Counted from the stretch's first letter, positions 8,365 through 17,183 are shown. The stretch is 64,000 nucleotides of DNA from Oceanobacillus sojae (GCF_900162665.1 NZ_LT727813.1:464214-528213), one strand, 5' to 3'. The notes: generated by a model from the sequence alone, not told the origin. Translations and numbers: made by a program.

Positions 8365-9600
8365 CTATTCTGCTTTCCGGAAAGGATGCCGGGACAGCCA
8401 AATAAATAGTGCAAGAAAAATACCTGCTGAAATTAGAAATAGCGGTGGAACAGGTAGCCATTCTGCCCAAATCCCAGCAATAAATAACCCCAGTGGCAGC
8501 ATCAGTTTCATAAACATAGAAGCAGTTCCGGCAACTCTTCCAAGCAGATGGTTTGGAGTTACCTCCTGCCGGATAGCGAGATAAATAATATTGGATATAA
8601 CAGTTGAAAAGGTACGGATAGCTAGACTGATTCCCAACAACCACCATGTATTTGCAAAAGACAGAAGCACCATTGCAACAACATCGACTAAGAAAAAACC
8701 CGTAAAAATTCTCCCTCTGTTAAATTTCCTGCGCAGCGGTTTTACGGCCAATGCTCCCATCAAACCGCCCAGCGAAGAAATCGAAAACATCAAACCAATT
8801 TCTTTTTCCGACGCATGCAGCTGGTCAGCCGCATAAAAAACAAGCACACCGATAACAAGACTCATCGCCAGATTAGTAAAGATAATTGCAATTGTAGGTG
8901 TAAGCAAGGTTTTATTTTGAAATAGTTCGTTCCAGCCTTCTTTAATTTCCAGCCTCCAGCTTCCTGCTTGTTTTGTTTTCAGTATTTCCTTCTCCGGAAC
9001 CTGAACAAACTGCACACAAATAAATAAGATGATTAAGCTCACCGTATAAATCGATAACACAGATGCAGCCGTCAGTATGCTTAATAACATTCCGGCGAGT
9101 CCCGGACCGGCTGTTTGAATAAATGTTGCTACAAAGGAAAGCTTGGCATTTGCCGAGGTAAGCTGTTCCTTGGAAACAATCTGCGGCATAACAGAATGCT
9201 GTGCATTTCCAAATGTATAACCGGCTGAAGATAATATAAAGCCAAGAATATATAGATGCCACGCCTGCATTGTATTTGATAAAAGAAGAAGGATCATCCC
9301 CAGCGAAGCAAGGATGGAAATCAGACTTGTCCAACGCATCATCGTTTTCCGATTCACCCGGTCAACCAGCACTCCGGCAATAATCCCAAGAAAAATATTT
9401 GGGAAGAAATCAATAGCCCGCATCGTACTCATTGCCAGAGCAGACTCTGTCATACTGTAAATCAATAGCGGAATTGCTAGAATATACATTTGCATACCAA
9501 TGCTTTGTACGGTTGACCCTCCCCATAAAAACAGGAAATTTTTATTTTTCCATAAAGAAACCGGTACTTCTTTCTCCAGTTTGACTTGATTTAATTCCAT
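8365..9600 (-). CDS. MFS exporter, DHA3-type (YhjO-like)
   Basis: A 411-residue membrane protein with about 12 hydrophobic segments. The opening 'Asn-Phe-Leu-Phe-Leu-Trp-Gly-Gly' and the motif after segment 2 (Gly-Val-Leu-Val-Asp-Arg-Val-Asn-Arg-Lys) are typical of DHA3 exporters such as macrolide and siderophore efflux proteins. The ATG has a GAGGAGAG ribosome site. It is transcribed divergently from an SgrR-type regulator gene 121 bp away, an arrangement I also recall for yhjO/yhjP in B. subtilis, so the exporter is probably its target. The substrate is unknown; a sugar or sugar phosphate analogue would fit SgrR-type control but is inference. Confidence 0.82.
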   Translation of the reverse strand: MELNQVKLEKEVPVSLWKNKNFLFLWGGSTVQSIGMQMYILAIPLLIYSMTESALAMSTMRAIDFFPNIFLGIIAGVLVDRVNRKTMMRWTSLISILASLGMILLLLSNTMQAWHLYILGFILSSAGYTFGNAQHSVMPQIVSKEQLTSANAKLSFVATFIQTAGPGLAGMLLSILTAASVLSIYTVSLIILFICVQFVQVPEKEILKTKQAGSWRLEIKEGWNELFQNKTLLTPTIAIIFTNLAMSLVIGVLVFYAADQLHASEKEIGLMFSISSLGGLMGALAVKPLRRKFNRGRIFTGFFLVDVVAMVLLSFANTWWLLGISLAIRTFSTVISNIIYLAIRQEVTPNHLLGRVAGTASMFMKLMLPLGLFIAGIWAEWLPVPPLFLISAGIFLALFIWLSRHPFRKAE

Positions 9601-9721
9601 TCCATCATCTCTCCTCGCTATCTGCTATTTACTTTTAGTGTAAGTTGTGAAAAGATGAATAAAAAGTGAGGATTATAAATTATTATTGTTCACCTTTTTA
9701 AAATGGAAAGGAGAATCGCTG

Positions 9722-11452
9722 GTGAAGCATCATAAATATGCGTCTAAGCTGCTGGATTATTTCACTTCAGAAAATAAGACGGAAACAACCATTGCGGATC
9801 TGGCCAGTGTCTTTCAATGCTCCGAAAGATATACCAAAACGGTTATCCATCATTTAGCTGCCAAACAATGGATAACATGGCATGTTTCTCAGGGGAGAGG
9901 AAAAAAGCCGCTCCTTACATTGCATTTTGAAAAAGATGATATTCTGCTGGAGCAGGCGAAGGGATTAATAGAAAAGGAAAATTATCAAAAGGGGTTTTCT
10001 GTAGTTCAGCAGGCGAGTGCCGCCTATCAGGAAAAGTTTCGTGCCTGGTTTCAGCAGCAGATCGGAATCACTCAAGTTTCATCGGATAAAAACGCATCCT
10101 TAGATGTGCTTCGTTATCCATTTTATCCTGTCCGTTTATGTATGGACCCCCTCGATGCAAGCTCACGTCATGACAGTCATATGATTCAGCAAATCTTTGA
10201 TCGGCTAGTAGAATATCATCCAGAAACGGAGACCCTGGAACCTGCAATTGCACACTACTGGGAAAGCAAGGATGGAAAGCAATGGATTTTTTATTTAAGG
10301 AAAAATGTGCGGTTCCATCATGGCAGAATATTACATGCAAATGATGTAAAGGCTACAATTCTTCGTTTCACAAAGGACAGTGCCATCAGAAAAAATCTGC
10401 TTAACATACAAGTAATCAATCAGACAACACTTATCTTCCAGCTGGATAAGTCCGATTATTTGTTTCCCAGATTACTGGCAGATGTCCGAGCTTCGATAGT
10501 TCCTATAGATGTTATTAAGAAAAAAGGAAGGCTGTTTTCTTCAAAACCAATAGGCTGCGGGCCTTATCAGCTTACGATGTACAACGAAGAGAAAATTCAA
10601 CTGGATCGATTTGAAAATTATTATGGACTGGCACCCTGGCTGGATAAGGTTGAAATTATTACAGCCTCCGAAGATTTTTTATCAAAGCAAAAACATCCGC
10701 TTTTACTGGAAGCACCGGACAGCTCCTGGTTAGAAAAGTTTACGTATGAGCAAGGAGCAGATTTTATTATTCTGAATAGTAGAAAGCCAGGACCTCTACA
10801 GGATAAAAATTATCGAAAAAATCTGGCTGAAGCAATTCGTCCGGCTGATTTTTGCCTGACAAAACAGAGAGAAATTGTTGCTCACAGTATGCTTGTAGAT
10901 AAATCAATGACCTTTCCCAATAAAATAAAACAGGCCTCCAGCAGCCCCGGACAGGCTTCGTTAAAGATTGCAGCACAGCAAATACGAAGAAATACGAATC
11001 ATTACCGGGAGGCAGTTATTTTACAAAGACAATTGGAACATATCGGCATTTATTCTGAAATCGATTTACTCTCTAAGACGGCGTGGAAAGACCCAAATAA
11101 AATATTAGATTATGACTTATTTGTTGGCGGGATTTTCTTATCAGATGATTATTTACTTTCTGCTCTGACATTTATGGAAAGTATGTCTATGCCTCTTTAC
11201 TCTCTGCTTCCTGACAGTGTCCAAAAAGAAGTTCAACAAAAGCTCACTAAAATACGGCAGTCTAAGAATTCTCAACAGCAATGGGAGCTTTATTTTCAAT
11301 TGGAAAAGGATTTAAAGAAGCAGCATTTTATCGTGTTCTTAAATCACCGGGGTCATAAGATGTACGAGACACAGAACAGCCTGTATGAAAATATAAAGCT
11401 TGACAGTAACGGGCGGATTGATTATCGAAAGGTTTGGAAGAAGCCTTTTTAA
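9722..11452 (+). CDS. SgrR/YhjP-type transcriptional regulator with solute-binding domain
   Basis: A protein of about 576 residues with two parts. Residues 1-115 are an SgrR-type N-terminal DNA-binding domain (winged helix: Val-Phe-Gln-Cys-Ser-Glu-Arg-Tyr-Thr-Lys). From about 150 to the end it resembles the peptide/oligosaccharide-binding (SBP_bac_5) fold, with 'Asp-Arg-Leu-Val-Glu-Tyr' and 'Pro-x-Gly-Cys-Gly-Pro-Tyr' landmarks. It has no signal peptide, so it should sense a cytosolic ligand. I choose the GTG at 9722, with AAAGGAG eight bases upstream; the ATG at 9686 has no ribosome site. It is divergent from an MFS exporter gene. A compound terminator follows. Confidence 0.82.
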   Translation: MKHHKYASKLLDYFTSENKTETTIADLASVFQCSERYTKTVIHHLAAKQWITWHVSQGRGKKPLLTLHFEKDDILLEQAKGLIEKENYQKGFSVVQQASAAYQEKFRAWFQQQIGITQVSSDKNASLDVLRYPFYPVRLCMDPLDASSRHDSHMIQQIFDRLVEYHPETETLEPAIAHYWESKDGKQWIFYLRKNVRFHHGRILHANDVKATILRFTKDSAIRKNLLNIQVINQTTLIFQLDKSDYLFPRLLADVRASIVPIDVIKKKGRLFSSKPIGCGPYQLTMYNEEKIQLDRFENYYGLAPWLDKVEIITASEDFLSKQKHPLLLEAPDSSWLEKFTYEQGADFIILNSRKPGPLQDKNYRKNLAEAIRPADFCLTKQREIVAHSMLVDKSMTFPNKIKQASSSPGQASLKIAAQQIRRNTNHYREAVILQRQLEHIGIYSEIDLLSKTAWKDPNKILDYDLFVGGIFLSDDYLLSALTFMESMSMPLYSLLPDSVQKEVQQKLTKIRQSKNSQQQWELYFQLEKDLKKQHFIVFLNHRGHKMYETQNSLYENIKLDSNGRIDYRKVWKKPF

Positions 11453-11470
11453 AGAATTAATTTATATATA

Positions 11471-11540
11471 GTTGTTTTTGGAGGATAGACTTATACTGTT
11501 CCATTTATAAGTCTATCTTTTATCTTCCTCCAAAAACAAC
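11471..11540. terminator. Compound two-arm inverted repeat / terminator
   Basis: Inner stem: GATAGACTTATA at 11484-11495 pairs perfectly with 11506-11517 and is followed by T4 on the plus strand, an intrinsic terminator for the SgrR-type gene. An outer perfect 15-base repeat pairs 11471-11485 (GTTGTTTTTGGAGGA) with 11526-11540, so the whole structure spans 70 bp and includes the stop and last codons of the convergent acetyltransferase gene. Confidence 0.75.
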
Positions 11541-12046
11541 TGATAAGCATACCTCTCTCCATTTACAAAAGGAAGCTGGATAATCCCTTTGAACGCAAAC
11601 CCCGCCGATAAAATAATATTTTGCATTGCCCGATTTCTTGGATATGTATCAATTCGCACTTCAGACATTCCTTTTTCTTTGCATACAAACAACAGCAGCT
11701 TTAGAAATGTTTTTCCATAGCCTTTCCCGTTTATTTCCGGATTAATAGCGAATTTATGAATCGTCGCATAGCTCCCCTGTGATGCATCCCAATCCCCGTA
11801 GCTTATTGTCGAATAGGCCTGCTCCTCTTCATCCGTAATAATCGCAGTACCGACAATCACATTATTTATTGCAAAAAGATAATTATTTCCTTTTTCTATC
11901 TCACTTTTTATATCTTCCTCTTTCGGAGAATCTTCATCTGACCATTGTGGCGACCCGGATTCAGCCAGTTTGATTCTCGCCTTATTAATAATTTGCATAA
12001 TATCATGGAAGTCATCAAGATTTCCGTTTCTTATTTCGACGTTCAC
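11513..12046 (-). CDS. GNAT family N-acetyltransferase
   Basis: A 177-residue GNAT-fold protein. The acetyl-CoA binding region is Ile-Asn-Gly-Lys-Gly-Tyr-Gly-Lys-Thr-Phe (about residues 107-116, the Q/RxxGxG/A motif with Asn-Gly-Lys). A second landmark is 'Arg-Ile-Asp-Thr-Tyr-Pro-Arg-Asn-Arg' (about 134-142). The acceptor is unknown. The start is a GTG at 12046 with AGGTGA upstream. Its last codons lie inside the 70-bp inverted repeat shared with the convergent SgrR-type gene. Confidence 0.82.
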   Translation of the reverse strand: MNVEIRNGNLDDFHDIMQIINKARIKLAESGSPQWSDEDSPKEEDIKSEIEKGNNYLFAINNVIVGTAIITDEEEQAYSTISYGDWDASQGSYATIHKFAINPEINGKGYGKTFLKLLLFVCKEKGMSEVRIDTYPRNRAMQNIILSAGFAFKGIIQLPFVNGERYAYQLFLEEDKR

Positions 12047-12197
12047 TATATCACCTGCTTTTATAATTTTATGTCTTCTTTAAGTATATTTCTAATTTTG
12101 TATAAACAAAATGAATAAGCATCATTTAAATTAAAACTTATATATTAGCATTTGTACAACCTCTGGTAATCAGGATTATACCATATAAATCATATTA

Positions 12198-12230
12198 AAA
12201 TGGCATTACTCCATGCGAGTAATGCCATTT
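12198..12230 (-). terminator. Intrinsic terminator after the OpuC-type operon
   Basis: Perfect 13-bp stem (AAATGGCATTACT at 12198-12210 with 12218-12230) and a 7-base loop, followed by T-rich sequence on the minus strand. It lies 48 bp past the last gene of the osmoprotectant operon. Confidence 0.75.
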
Positions 12231-12277
12231 CGTTACGTTTTAAGTATTTCCTGCTAATTTAACAATCCGCTTTACTT

Positions 12278-13183
12278 TTATTCCTCTAAAAAGCCATTCT
12301 CCACCAGATAATTATGGGCAACTATAGCGACACTCTGCCTTTCAATATCTACCTGGTAATTGAGCTGACGCATCACTTCACTGTCAAGGCTTTCTGCCAG
12401 GGGTGCAAGAATAGACTCAACTTCTGGATACTCCTCCAGAAATTCTTCATTTACGGCAAGTGCTGCATTATAAGGAGCGAAAAATCTTTCATCATCTTCT
12501 AGTAAAAACAGGTCAAATGCATCAATTTGGGCATTGGTTTCATATGCCATACCTACATCCAAATTCCCGCTTTGCAGGGCTTCATAGATAAGGCCAGAAT
12601 CCATTTGCGTAATATTTTCTGCTCCAAATTGAAAGTCATATGCTTCTTCCAGTCCGGGAACGCCATCTGCCCGATTGGCAAACTGAGCGTCAGTTCCCAT
12701 TGTTAACTCGTCTGGATGTTCATTCACATAATCTGCCAAATCAGAGTAGGTTTCAAGCCCATATTCTTCAGCTTTGTCACGAGTCATGGCAAGCGCATAG
12801 GTATTGTTTACTTCCGAAGGGTTCACCCAGGTGATGCCATTTTCCTGATCAACTTTCTTTAACTCTTCAAAAGCTTCATCAGGATCTGTTACCGGTTCCA
12901 TCCCTAAATAAGTAACAATCGCTGTTCCTGTATAATCCCAGGCAAGGGTGACCTGTCCATTTTCTAAGGCGGTCCGGAGAACGGTACTTCCCAAATTCTC
13001 CATCATTTTTACATTGAATCCTTCCTCCTCAAGTAAGAAAAAGGTCATTTGTGTAAGTAAATACTGCTCGGTGAAATTTTTTCCGCCAATCGTTACCGTC
13101 TTCCCGCCACCACCAAAAACTGAGCAGCCACTTAAAAAGACGAAGAGGAGGACGAGCATGATGGAGCGTCTAAAAATAGTCAT
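12278..13183 (-). CDS. Osmoprotectant ABC transporter substrate-binding lipoprotein (OpuCC/YehZ type)
   Basis: A 301-residue secreted lipoprotein. The signal peptide ends in a lipobox Leu-Ser-Gly-Cys with Cys20 as the lipidated residue. The mature N-terminus carries 'Ile-Gly-Gly-Lys-Asn-Phe-Thr-Glu-Gln', and 'Trp-Asp-Tyr-Thr-Gly-Thr' follows, hallmarks of the OpuAC-type choline/betaine/carnitine binding family. It should capture a compatible solute outside the membrane and pass it to the two permeases encoded upstream. It is the last gene of a four-gene operon (permease, ATPase, permease, binding protein), 14 bp after the second permease. The ribosome site is GGAGGAT. Confidence 0.9.
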   Translation of the reverse strand: MTIFRRSIMLVLLFVFLSGCSVFGGGGKTVTIGGKNFTEQYLLTQMTFFLLEEEGFNVKMMENLGSTVLRTALENGQVTLAWDYTGTAIVTYLGMEPVTDPDEAFEELKKVDQENGITWVNPSEVNNTYALAMTRDKAEEYGLETYSDLADYVNEHPDELTMGTDAQFANRADGVPGLEEAYDFQFGAENITQMDSGLIYEALQSGNLDVGMAYETNAQIDAFDLFLLEDDERFFAPYNAALAVNEEFLEEYPEVESILAPLAESLDSEVMRQLNYQVDIERQSVAIVAHNYLVENGFLEE

Positions 13184-13197
13184 TTTATAATCCTCCT

Positions 13198-13947
13198 TTA
13201 TGTTGTGGTGGCAGTATCAGCCGTCTGTCTTGTTGATTTTGGCGAAATAACGTAACCCACGCCTCTTAATAAGTAGTCAAATCCAATTGCCATCAGCGTA
13301 ACAGGAATAGCTCCTGAAATTAAATAAGCATTGTCGAAAAGCTCAATACCTGTCATAATCCAGACACCTAAACCGCCGCCGCCAATATAATAAGCAAGAG
13401 CAGCCGTTCCAATATTTAAGACAACCGCTGTTCTGAGTCCGCCAATAATTGCATACGCAGCATTAGGCACTTCCACCCTCCAAAAAATCTGGCCTGCTTT
13501 CATTCCCATTCCTTTCCCTGCATCAATAAGATCGGGGTTTATGGAATTAAATCCTGCAACTGCATTACGAAAGATCGGCAAAACAGAGTAAATAAATAAA
13601 GCAAACACTGCCGGCTTAAAGCCAACCCCTAAAATACCAATTGCCAGCGCTAAGACAGCTAAACTCGGAACCGTCTGTGCCAGATTAGCAACATTGGAAG
13701 CAATCCATTCATATTTACGAAAACGTGGACGTGTAAACAGAACCGCCAAAGGCAGCGCAATAACAATTGCCAGAAAAGAAGAAATTATAACTAGGTTAAG
13801 ATGCTGACCGACCAATACCCAAAACGTGTCCGACTGCTCGAAAATTGGTGAAAAGTAGCCATTTACACCTGCATAAACAAAGAAACCAATTACAAAAGCA
13901 TACAGTAAAATACGGACGATAATGGCGATAATCTTCTTCTGATTCAC
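13198..13947 (-). CDS. Osmoprotectant ABC transporter permease (OpuC/YehY type)
   Basis: A 249-residue protein with about six membrane segments and the inner-membrane coupling loop of binding-protein-dependent permeases ('Asp-Ala-Gly-Lys-Gly-Met-Gly-Met', about residues 141-148). It resembles OpuCB/OpuCD permeases, which form the membrane channel with the second permease of the operon. The GTG start overlaps the TGA stop of the upstream ATPase gene (GTGA), with AGAAGGTGATG as ribosome site, so the two are translationally coupled. The N-terminus has one extra membrane segment and a short periplasmic-side loop before the permease core. Confidence 0.88.
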   Translation of the reverse strand: MNQKKIIAIIVRILLYAFVIGFFVYAGVNGYFSPIFEQSDTFWVLVGQHLNLVIISSFLAIVIALPLAVLFTRPRFRKYEWIASNVANLAQTVPSLAVLALAIGILGVGFKPAVFALFIYSVLPIFRNAVAGFNSINPDLIDAGKGMGMKAGQIFWRVEVPNAAYAIIGGLRTAVVLNIGTAALAYYIGGGGLGVWIMTGIELFDNAYLISGAIPVTLMAIGFDYLLRGVGYVISPKSTRQTADTATTT

Positions 13948-14951
13948 TCCATCACCTTCTCTTTTCCGCCTGATTGAGCCGGTTTTTGGCGCATTTCCAG
14001 ATGCAAATATCTTTGTACACGATCAATGGTGATTGCTCCTTGTACCTCATCATTATCATCGTGCACAATCACCTGATCCGCCTCTTGATTTAACAGCATT
14101 GCAAGCGTATCTTTTAAATTCTCGTGAACGTTCACCTGCTTGGAATCAACAATAGACTGATCAATTTCCACCAGGCCGATTTCTTCTTGCAGCTGAGCAA
14201 TCGTACGTAAACTGAGGTGTTTAATAGCACGATCCCTTCCTATAAATTGGGAGACATATTCATTTTTAGGATGGATTAATATATCTGATGGAGTTCCATA
14301 CTGCATAATCTCTCCATCACGCATAAGTACAATTTTATCTGCCATTTTAATCGCTTCATCAATATCATGGCTGACGAATAAAATAGTCTTCTTGACTTCA
14401 CGCTGAATTTGTAAAAACTCATCCTGTATTTTTTCGCGGATTAATGGATCCAGTGCACCAAACGGCTCATCCATCAACATAACAGGGGGATCAGCAGCAA
14501 GCGCCCTAACCACACCAATCCGCTGCTGCTGGCCTCCAGATAGCTCATTCGGAAATCGTTTCCTGTATTCCCCCGGATCCAGACCGATCAATTGCATTAG
14601 CTCTTTATAGCGTTTATGCTTTTTCTTTTTATCCCACCCCAGCAAATCAGGGACAATTGTTACATTTTCTTCTATATTCATATTTGGAAAAAGTCCGTTA
14701 CTTTGGATGACATAACCGATCTTCCGTCTAAGTTCAATTTCATTTAGTTCACCTATGTCCTGGCCATTAATTAAAATGGACCCTTCAGTAATCGTCTCCA
14801 AACGGTTTACCATCCGAAGAAGTGTTGTTTTCCCACATCCGGACGGGCCAAGGAAAATAACAATTTCACCTTGCTCCACTTCAAAATTAACATCATTTAC
14901 TGCTTTTTCAGTTCCTGTGTATGATTTAGATACATGTTTAAATGAAATCAT
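13944..14951 (-). CDS. Osmoprotectant ABC transporter ATPase with C-terminal CBS-like region (OpuCA type)
   Basis: A 335-residue ATPase. Walker A is Gly-Pro-Ser-Gly-Cys-Gly-Lys-Thr-Thr (35-43), the signature is Leu-Ser-Gly-Gly-Gln-Gln-Gln-Arg (about 138-145), Walker B ends in Met-Asp-Glu-Pro, and the switch His lies in Val-Ser-His-Asp. After the ATPase core, residues 240-325 form a CBS-type segment ('Ala-Asp-Gln-Val-Ile-Val-His-Asp-Asp ... Gly-Ala-Ile-Thr'). Tandem CBS domains sense ionic strength in OpuA-type importers; here only one clear unit is visible. GAGGTGA precedes the ATG. The gene lies between the two permease genes. Confidence 0.9.
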   Translation of the reverse strand: MISFKHVSKSYTGTEKAVNDVNFEVEQGEIVIFLGPSGCGKTTLLRMVNRLETITEGSILINGQDIGELNEIELRRKIGYVIQSNGLFPNMNIEENVTIVPDLLGWDKKKKHKRYKELMQLIGLDPGEYRKRFPNELSGGQQQRIGVVRALAADPPVMLMDEPFGALDPLIREKIQDEFLQIQREVKKTILFVSHDIDEAIKMADKIVLMRDGEIMQYGTPSDILIHPKNEYVSQFIGRDRAIKHLSLRTIAQLQEEIGLVEIDQSIVDSKQVNVHENLKDTLAMLLNQEADQVIVHDDNDEVQGAITIDRVQRYLHLEMRQKPAQSGGKEKVME

Positions 14952-14972
14952 ATGTTCACCTCTTCATCAGTG

Positions 14973-15626
14973 TTAGTTTTCTATGCCTTTTGGTGTCAGC
15001 CGCTTTTGAATCAGCAGAAGAACGGTATCTGCAATAATTGCAAGCAAGGAAACCACAATCGAACCTGTAACAATAGAATACATATCGGTTCGGGTGATAC
15101 CTTGAACAATCAAAGTTCCGAGCCCTCCTGCACCAATAAATGCAGCAATAACACCAATCCCGATATTCAGGACAACAGCTGTGCGGATACCAGCCATGAT
15201 AACAGGCAATGCGTTGGGAATTTCTACGCGGACTAGCCGTTGCCGCCTCTTCATTCCAACACCATTGGCCGCATCTATTACCGCTGGATTTACATTCTTA
15301 ATCGCCGAATAAGTATTACGGATAATAGGCAGCTGCGAATACAGCACAAGTGCGACTAACGCCGGAACAAACCCGATTCCCTGGTTGATTAGTGAAAAGA
15401 ACGGAATCATTATTCCAAACAACGCAATACTTGGGATTGTTAAAAGGACAGAAGCTGCAGCTAAAACGGTTTCCGCCAGATCCTCGTTGGTCGTTAAATA
15501 AATGCCGATCGAGACACCGATAATAATGGCAATTATTATCGCTATCCCTACGAGCTCTATATGCTGAACCGTAAGGCCCCATATGTAAGAAGCATTGATA
15601 CGCAGATATTCGAGATATTCATTCAT
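14973..15626 (-). CDS. Osmoprotectant ABC transporter permease (OpuC/YehW type)
   Basis: A 217-residue permease with about five to six membrane segments and the coupling loop 'Asp-Ala-Ala-Asn-Gly-Val-Gly-Met' (about residues 138-145), the short OpuCB-type form. It is the first gene of the operon (permease-ATPase-permease-binding protein). This order follows the YehW-YehX-YehY-YehZ scheme rather than the ATPase-first order of Bacillus/Listeria opuC. The start is an ATG with AGAGGGGGC upstream. No operator was identified in the leader. Confidence 0.88.
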   Translation of the reverse strand: MNEYLEYLRINASYIWGLTVQHIELVGIAIIIAIIIGVSIGIYLTTNEDLAETVLAAASVLLTIPSIALFGIMIPFFSLINQGIGFVPALVALVLYSQLPIIRNTYSAIKNVNPAVIDAANGVGMKRRQRLVRVEIPNALPVIMAGIRTAVVLNIGIGVIAAFIGAGGLGTLIVQGITRTDMYSIVTGSIVVSLLAIIADTVLLLIQKRLTPKGIEN

Positions 15627-16375
15627 TTAAGTGCCCCCTCTTCAGTATTAGAAACAAATAATCTTAGCATCCTTATGTTACTCACCTCCGAATAACAAAT
15701 ATACGCCAGCGTAAATACGAAATTTTTAAAAAATTAAAATTCTACAAAATAAGCAGCGCATACGTCTGTTCAAAAAATCTATGAATTTCATAATTAAGAT
15801 AACCTATTAATTGGAAGGCATTTATTTGGGCTACAAGGGTCTTACCCTTTTATACCGCTTCATCTATAAAAGTTGAAGAAACTTTCCTAATAAACGGAAG
15901 GAATTAAATACGAAGACTTTACAGAAAATAGTTTTCGTTTGGATTTCCATCTCCTAGTGACAACAGTGGCGAAAGCTTTGTCATTATAGAGAGGAGAAGT
16001 TTTCATTTGTTCAGTAAGGTATCCCAATTTTATCTCACGGATTGCATGAGATACTTCTCTAACTGCCCAAGACTCCCATATATATCACAGCTATTCATAA
16101 GCTCATCCATACAGCCGCCGAATCCTTTTCCTATAAGCCGGCTGCTGTTTCTATACTTCTCAGCTATAGAGGATGTTCAAAAAGGCTAATCATTATAAAC
16201 CGTCTCCTTTGCCAAAAGAATAAATTCTGTCTGTATCAGACTAAACTATCAGTATGAAGAAGCTTTTAATTAGGAATAATTATCTGCTTTCATATTTATA
16301 TAGTATATTTCCCTAAAAACATTTTAGTAAACTACAAAATAGTGAACTGGTTTATTTTATTCAAATTAAATAATT
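15627..16375. other. Gene-poor stretch of about 750 bp
   Basis: It contains the promoter region of the OpuC-type operon next to 15626 and otherwise no convincing gene. A minus-strand open stretch at 16030-16176 (48 codons, ending in Leu-Met-Gln-Ser-Val-Arg) has plausible amino-acid composition but no clear start or ribosome site, and may be the tail of a decayed gene. The plus-strand frame 16007-16189 looks like its shadow. Confidence 0.4.
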
Positions 16376-16377
16376 AA

Positions 16378-16423
16378 AAAAGCTATTCATGAGCACATTA
16401 GAATTAGCTCACGAACAGCTTTT
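16378..16423 (-). terminator. Intrinsic terminator
   Basis: 17-position stem (16378-16394 with 16407-16423). Two A/C oppositions on the plus strand become G-U pairs in the minus-strand RNA, and a T5 run follows on the minus strand, so it is oriented to end the Xre/membrane protein transcript. Confidence 0.7.
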
Positions 16424-16533
16424 ACAGATTGGAAAATTACTTATTATAAAGCAAATGGTGTCCGGCATAAGCAAACAGCGCTGCGCCCGACCGCATGTTC
16501 CAGTTCCATATACTCACATCGCCGAAAAAACCT

Positions 16534-16986
16534 TTACAATAACTCTTTATTCTTCTTATACGATCTTTTTAATGAAATAAAGTCCAACAAAAAAGATAGT
16601 ACGCCAACACTTATTACCATTCCAAAAAAATCATACCAGCTTGCTTGATCAGATGTTATTTTATATATCAGATAGCCTATTCCAAACACAACAACAAAGG
16701 AAGCAGTTCTGGATTTAAGAGCTCTTAACGCTCTTTTATATTCTTTTTCCGTAGCAATATCTGTATGTTCGATTCCCGATAGGATATATCTTCCCAACGT
16801 ATAAAACAGGAAAATTGCTATACCGGCTAATAGGATGACACCTGTATCTAAGCTTATAAAATTACTGCTAATAATCATGATTACCAGAAAAAGAAAAAGC
16901 AGCACTCCTCCTTCAGCTAAAAAATACAGCATCTTTTTTTCTTTATATTCGTCCTCCGGCATTAAAAAGGATATCCATGATTTCAT
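16534..16986 (-). CDS. Four-helix membrane protein paired with an Xre regulator
   Basis: About 150 residues, with four hydrophobic segments (about 20-40, 48-65, 92-110, 118-136) and a basic C-terminus. The start is the ATG at 16986, which overlaps the TAA stop of the upstream regulator gene (TAATG) and uses the GGAGGTAG at the end of that gene as ribosome site. The one-base overlap indicates tight co-translation. Small Xre regulators next to membrane proteins of this kind are common in Firmicutes, and the membrane partner often has only a DUF assignment. I do not recognise the family with certainty. Confidence 0.7.
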   Translation of the reverse strand: MKSWISFLMPEDEYKEKKMLYFLAEGGVLLFLFLVIMIISSNFISLDTGVILLAGIAIFLFYTLGRYILSGIEHTDIATEKEYKRALRALKSRTASFVVVFGIGYLIYKITSDQASWYDFFGMVISVGVLSFLLDFISLKRSYKKNKELL

Positions 16987-17183
16987 TATTCTTCTACCTC
17001 CCAAAATAATTCATCTAATGTTTTATCAAGCTCTTTTGCTATTGCAATACAGAGCTGAAGCGTGGGATTGTATTCCCCTTTTTCAATCAATCCAATTGTC
17101 TGTCTGGTCACACCTGTTTTTTTCGCAAGCTGCTGCTGAGTCATTGATGTTTTTATACGGGTTATTTTCACATTATTTTTCAT
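16986..17183 (-). CDS. Small Xre/Cro-type transcriptional regulator
   Basis: A 65-residue protein consisting of a single helix-turn-helix: 'Met-Thr-Gln-Gln-Gln-Leu-Ala-Lys-Lys-Thr-Gly-Val-Thr-Arg-Gln-Thr-Ile' at residues 14-30, then 'Ile-Glu-Lys-Gly-Glu-Tyr-Asn-Pro-Thr-Leu'. This is the compact YozG/YvaO-like form with no sensing domain. It probably binds as a dimer to the promoter of its own operon, which also encodes the membrane protein immediately downstream. The start is an ATG at 17183. Confidence 0.85.
   Translation of the reverse strand: MKNNVKITRIKTSMTQQQLAKKTGVTRQTIGLIEKGEYNPTLQLCIAIAKELDKTLDELFWEVEE

Noticed and set aside
16007-16189. Plus-strand 60-codon frame beginning Met-Phe-Ser-Lys
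   Set aside because: No ribosome site at usable distance with family-like sequence, and it lies opposite a better-composed minus-strand stretch; no family resemblance.
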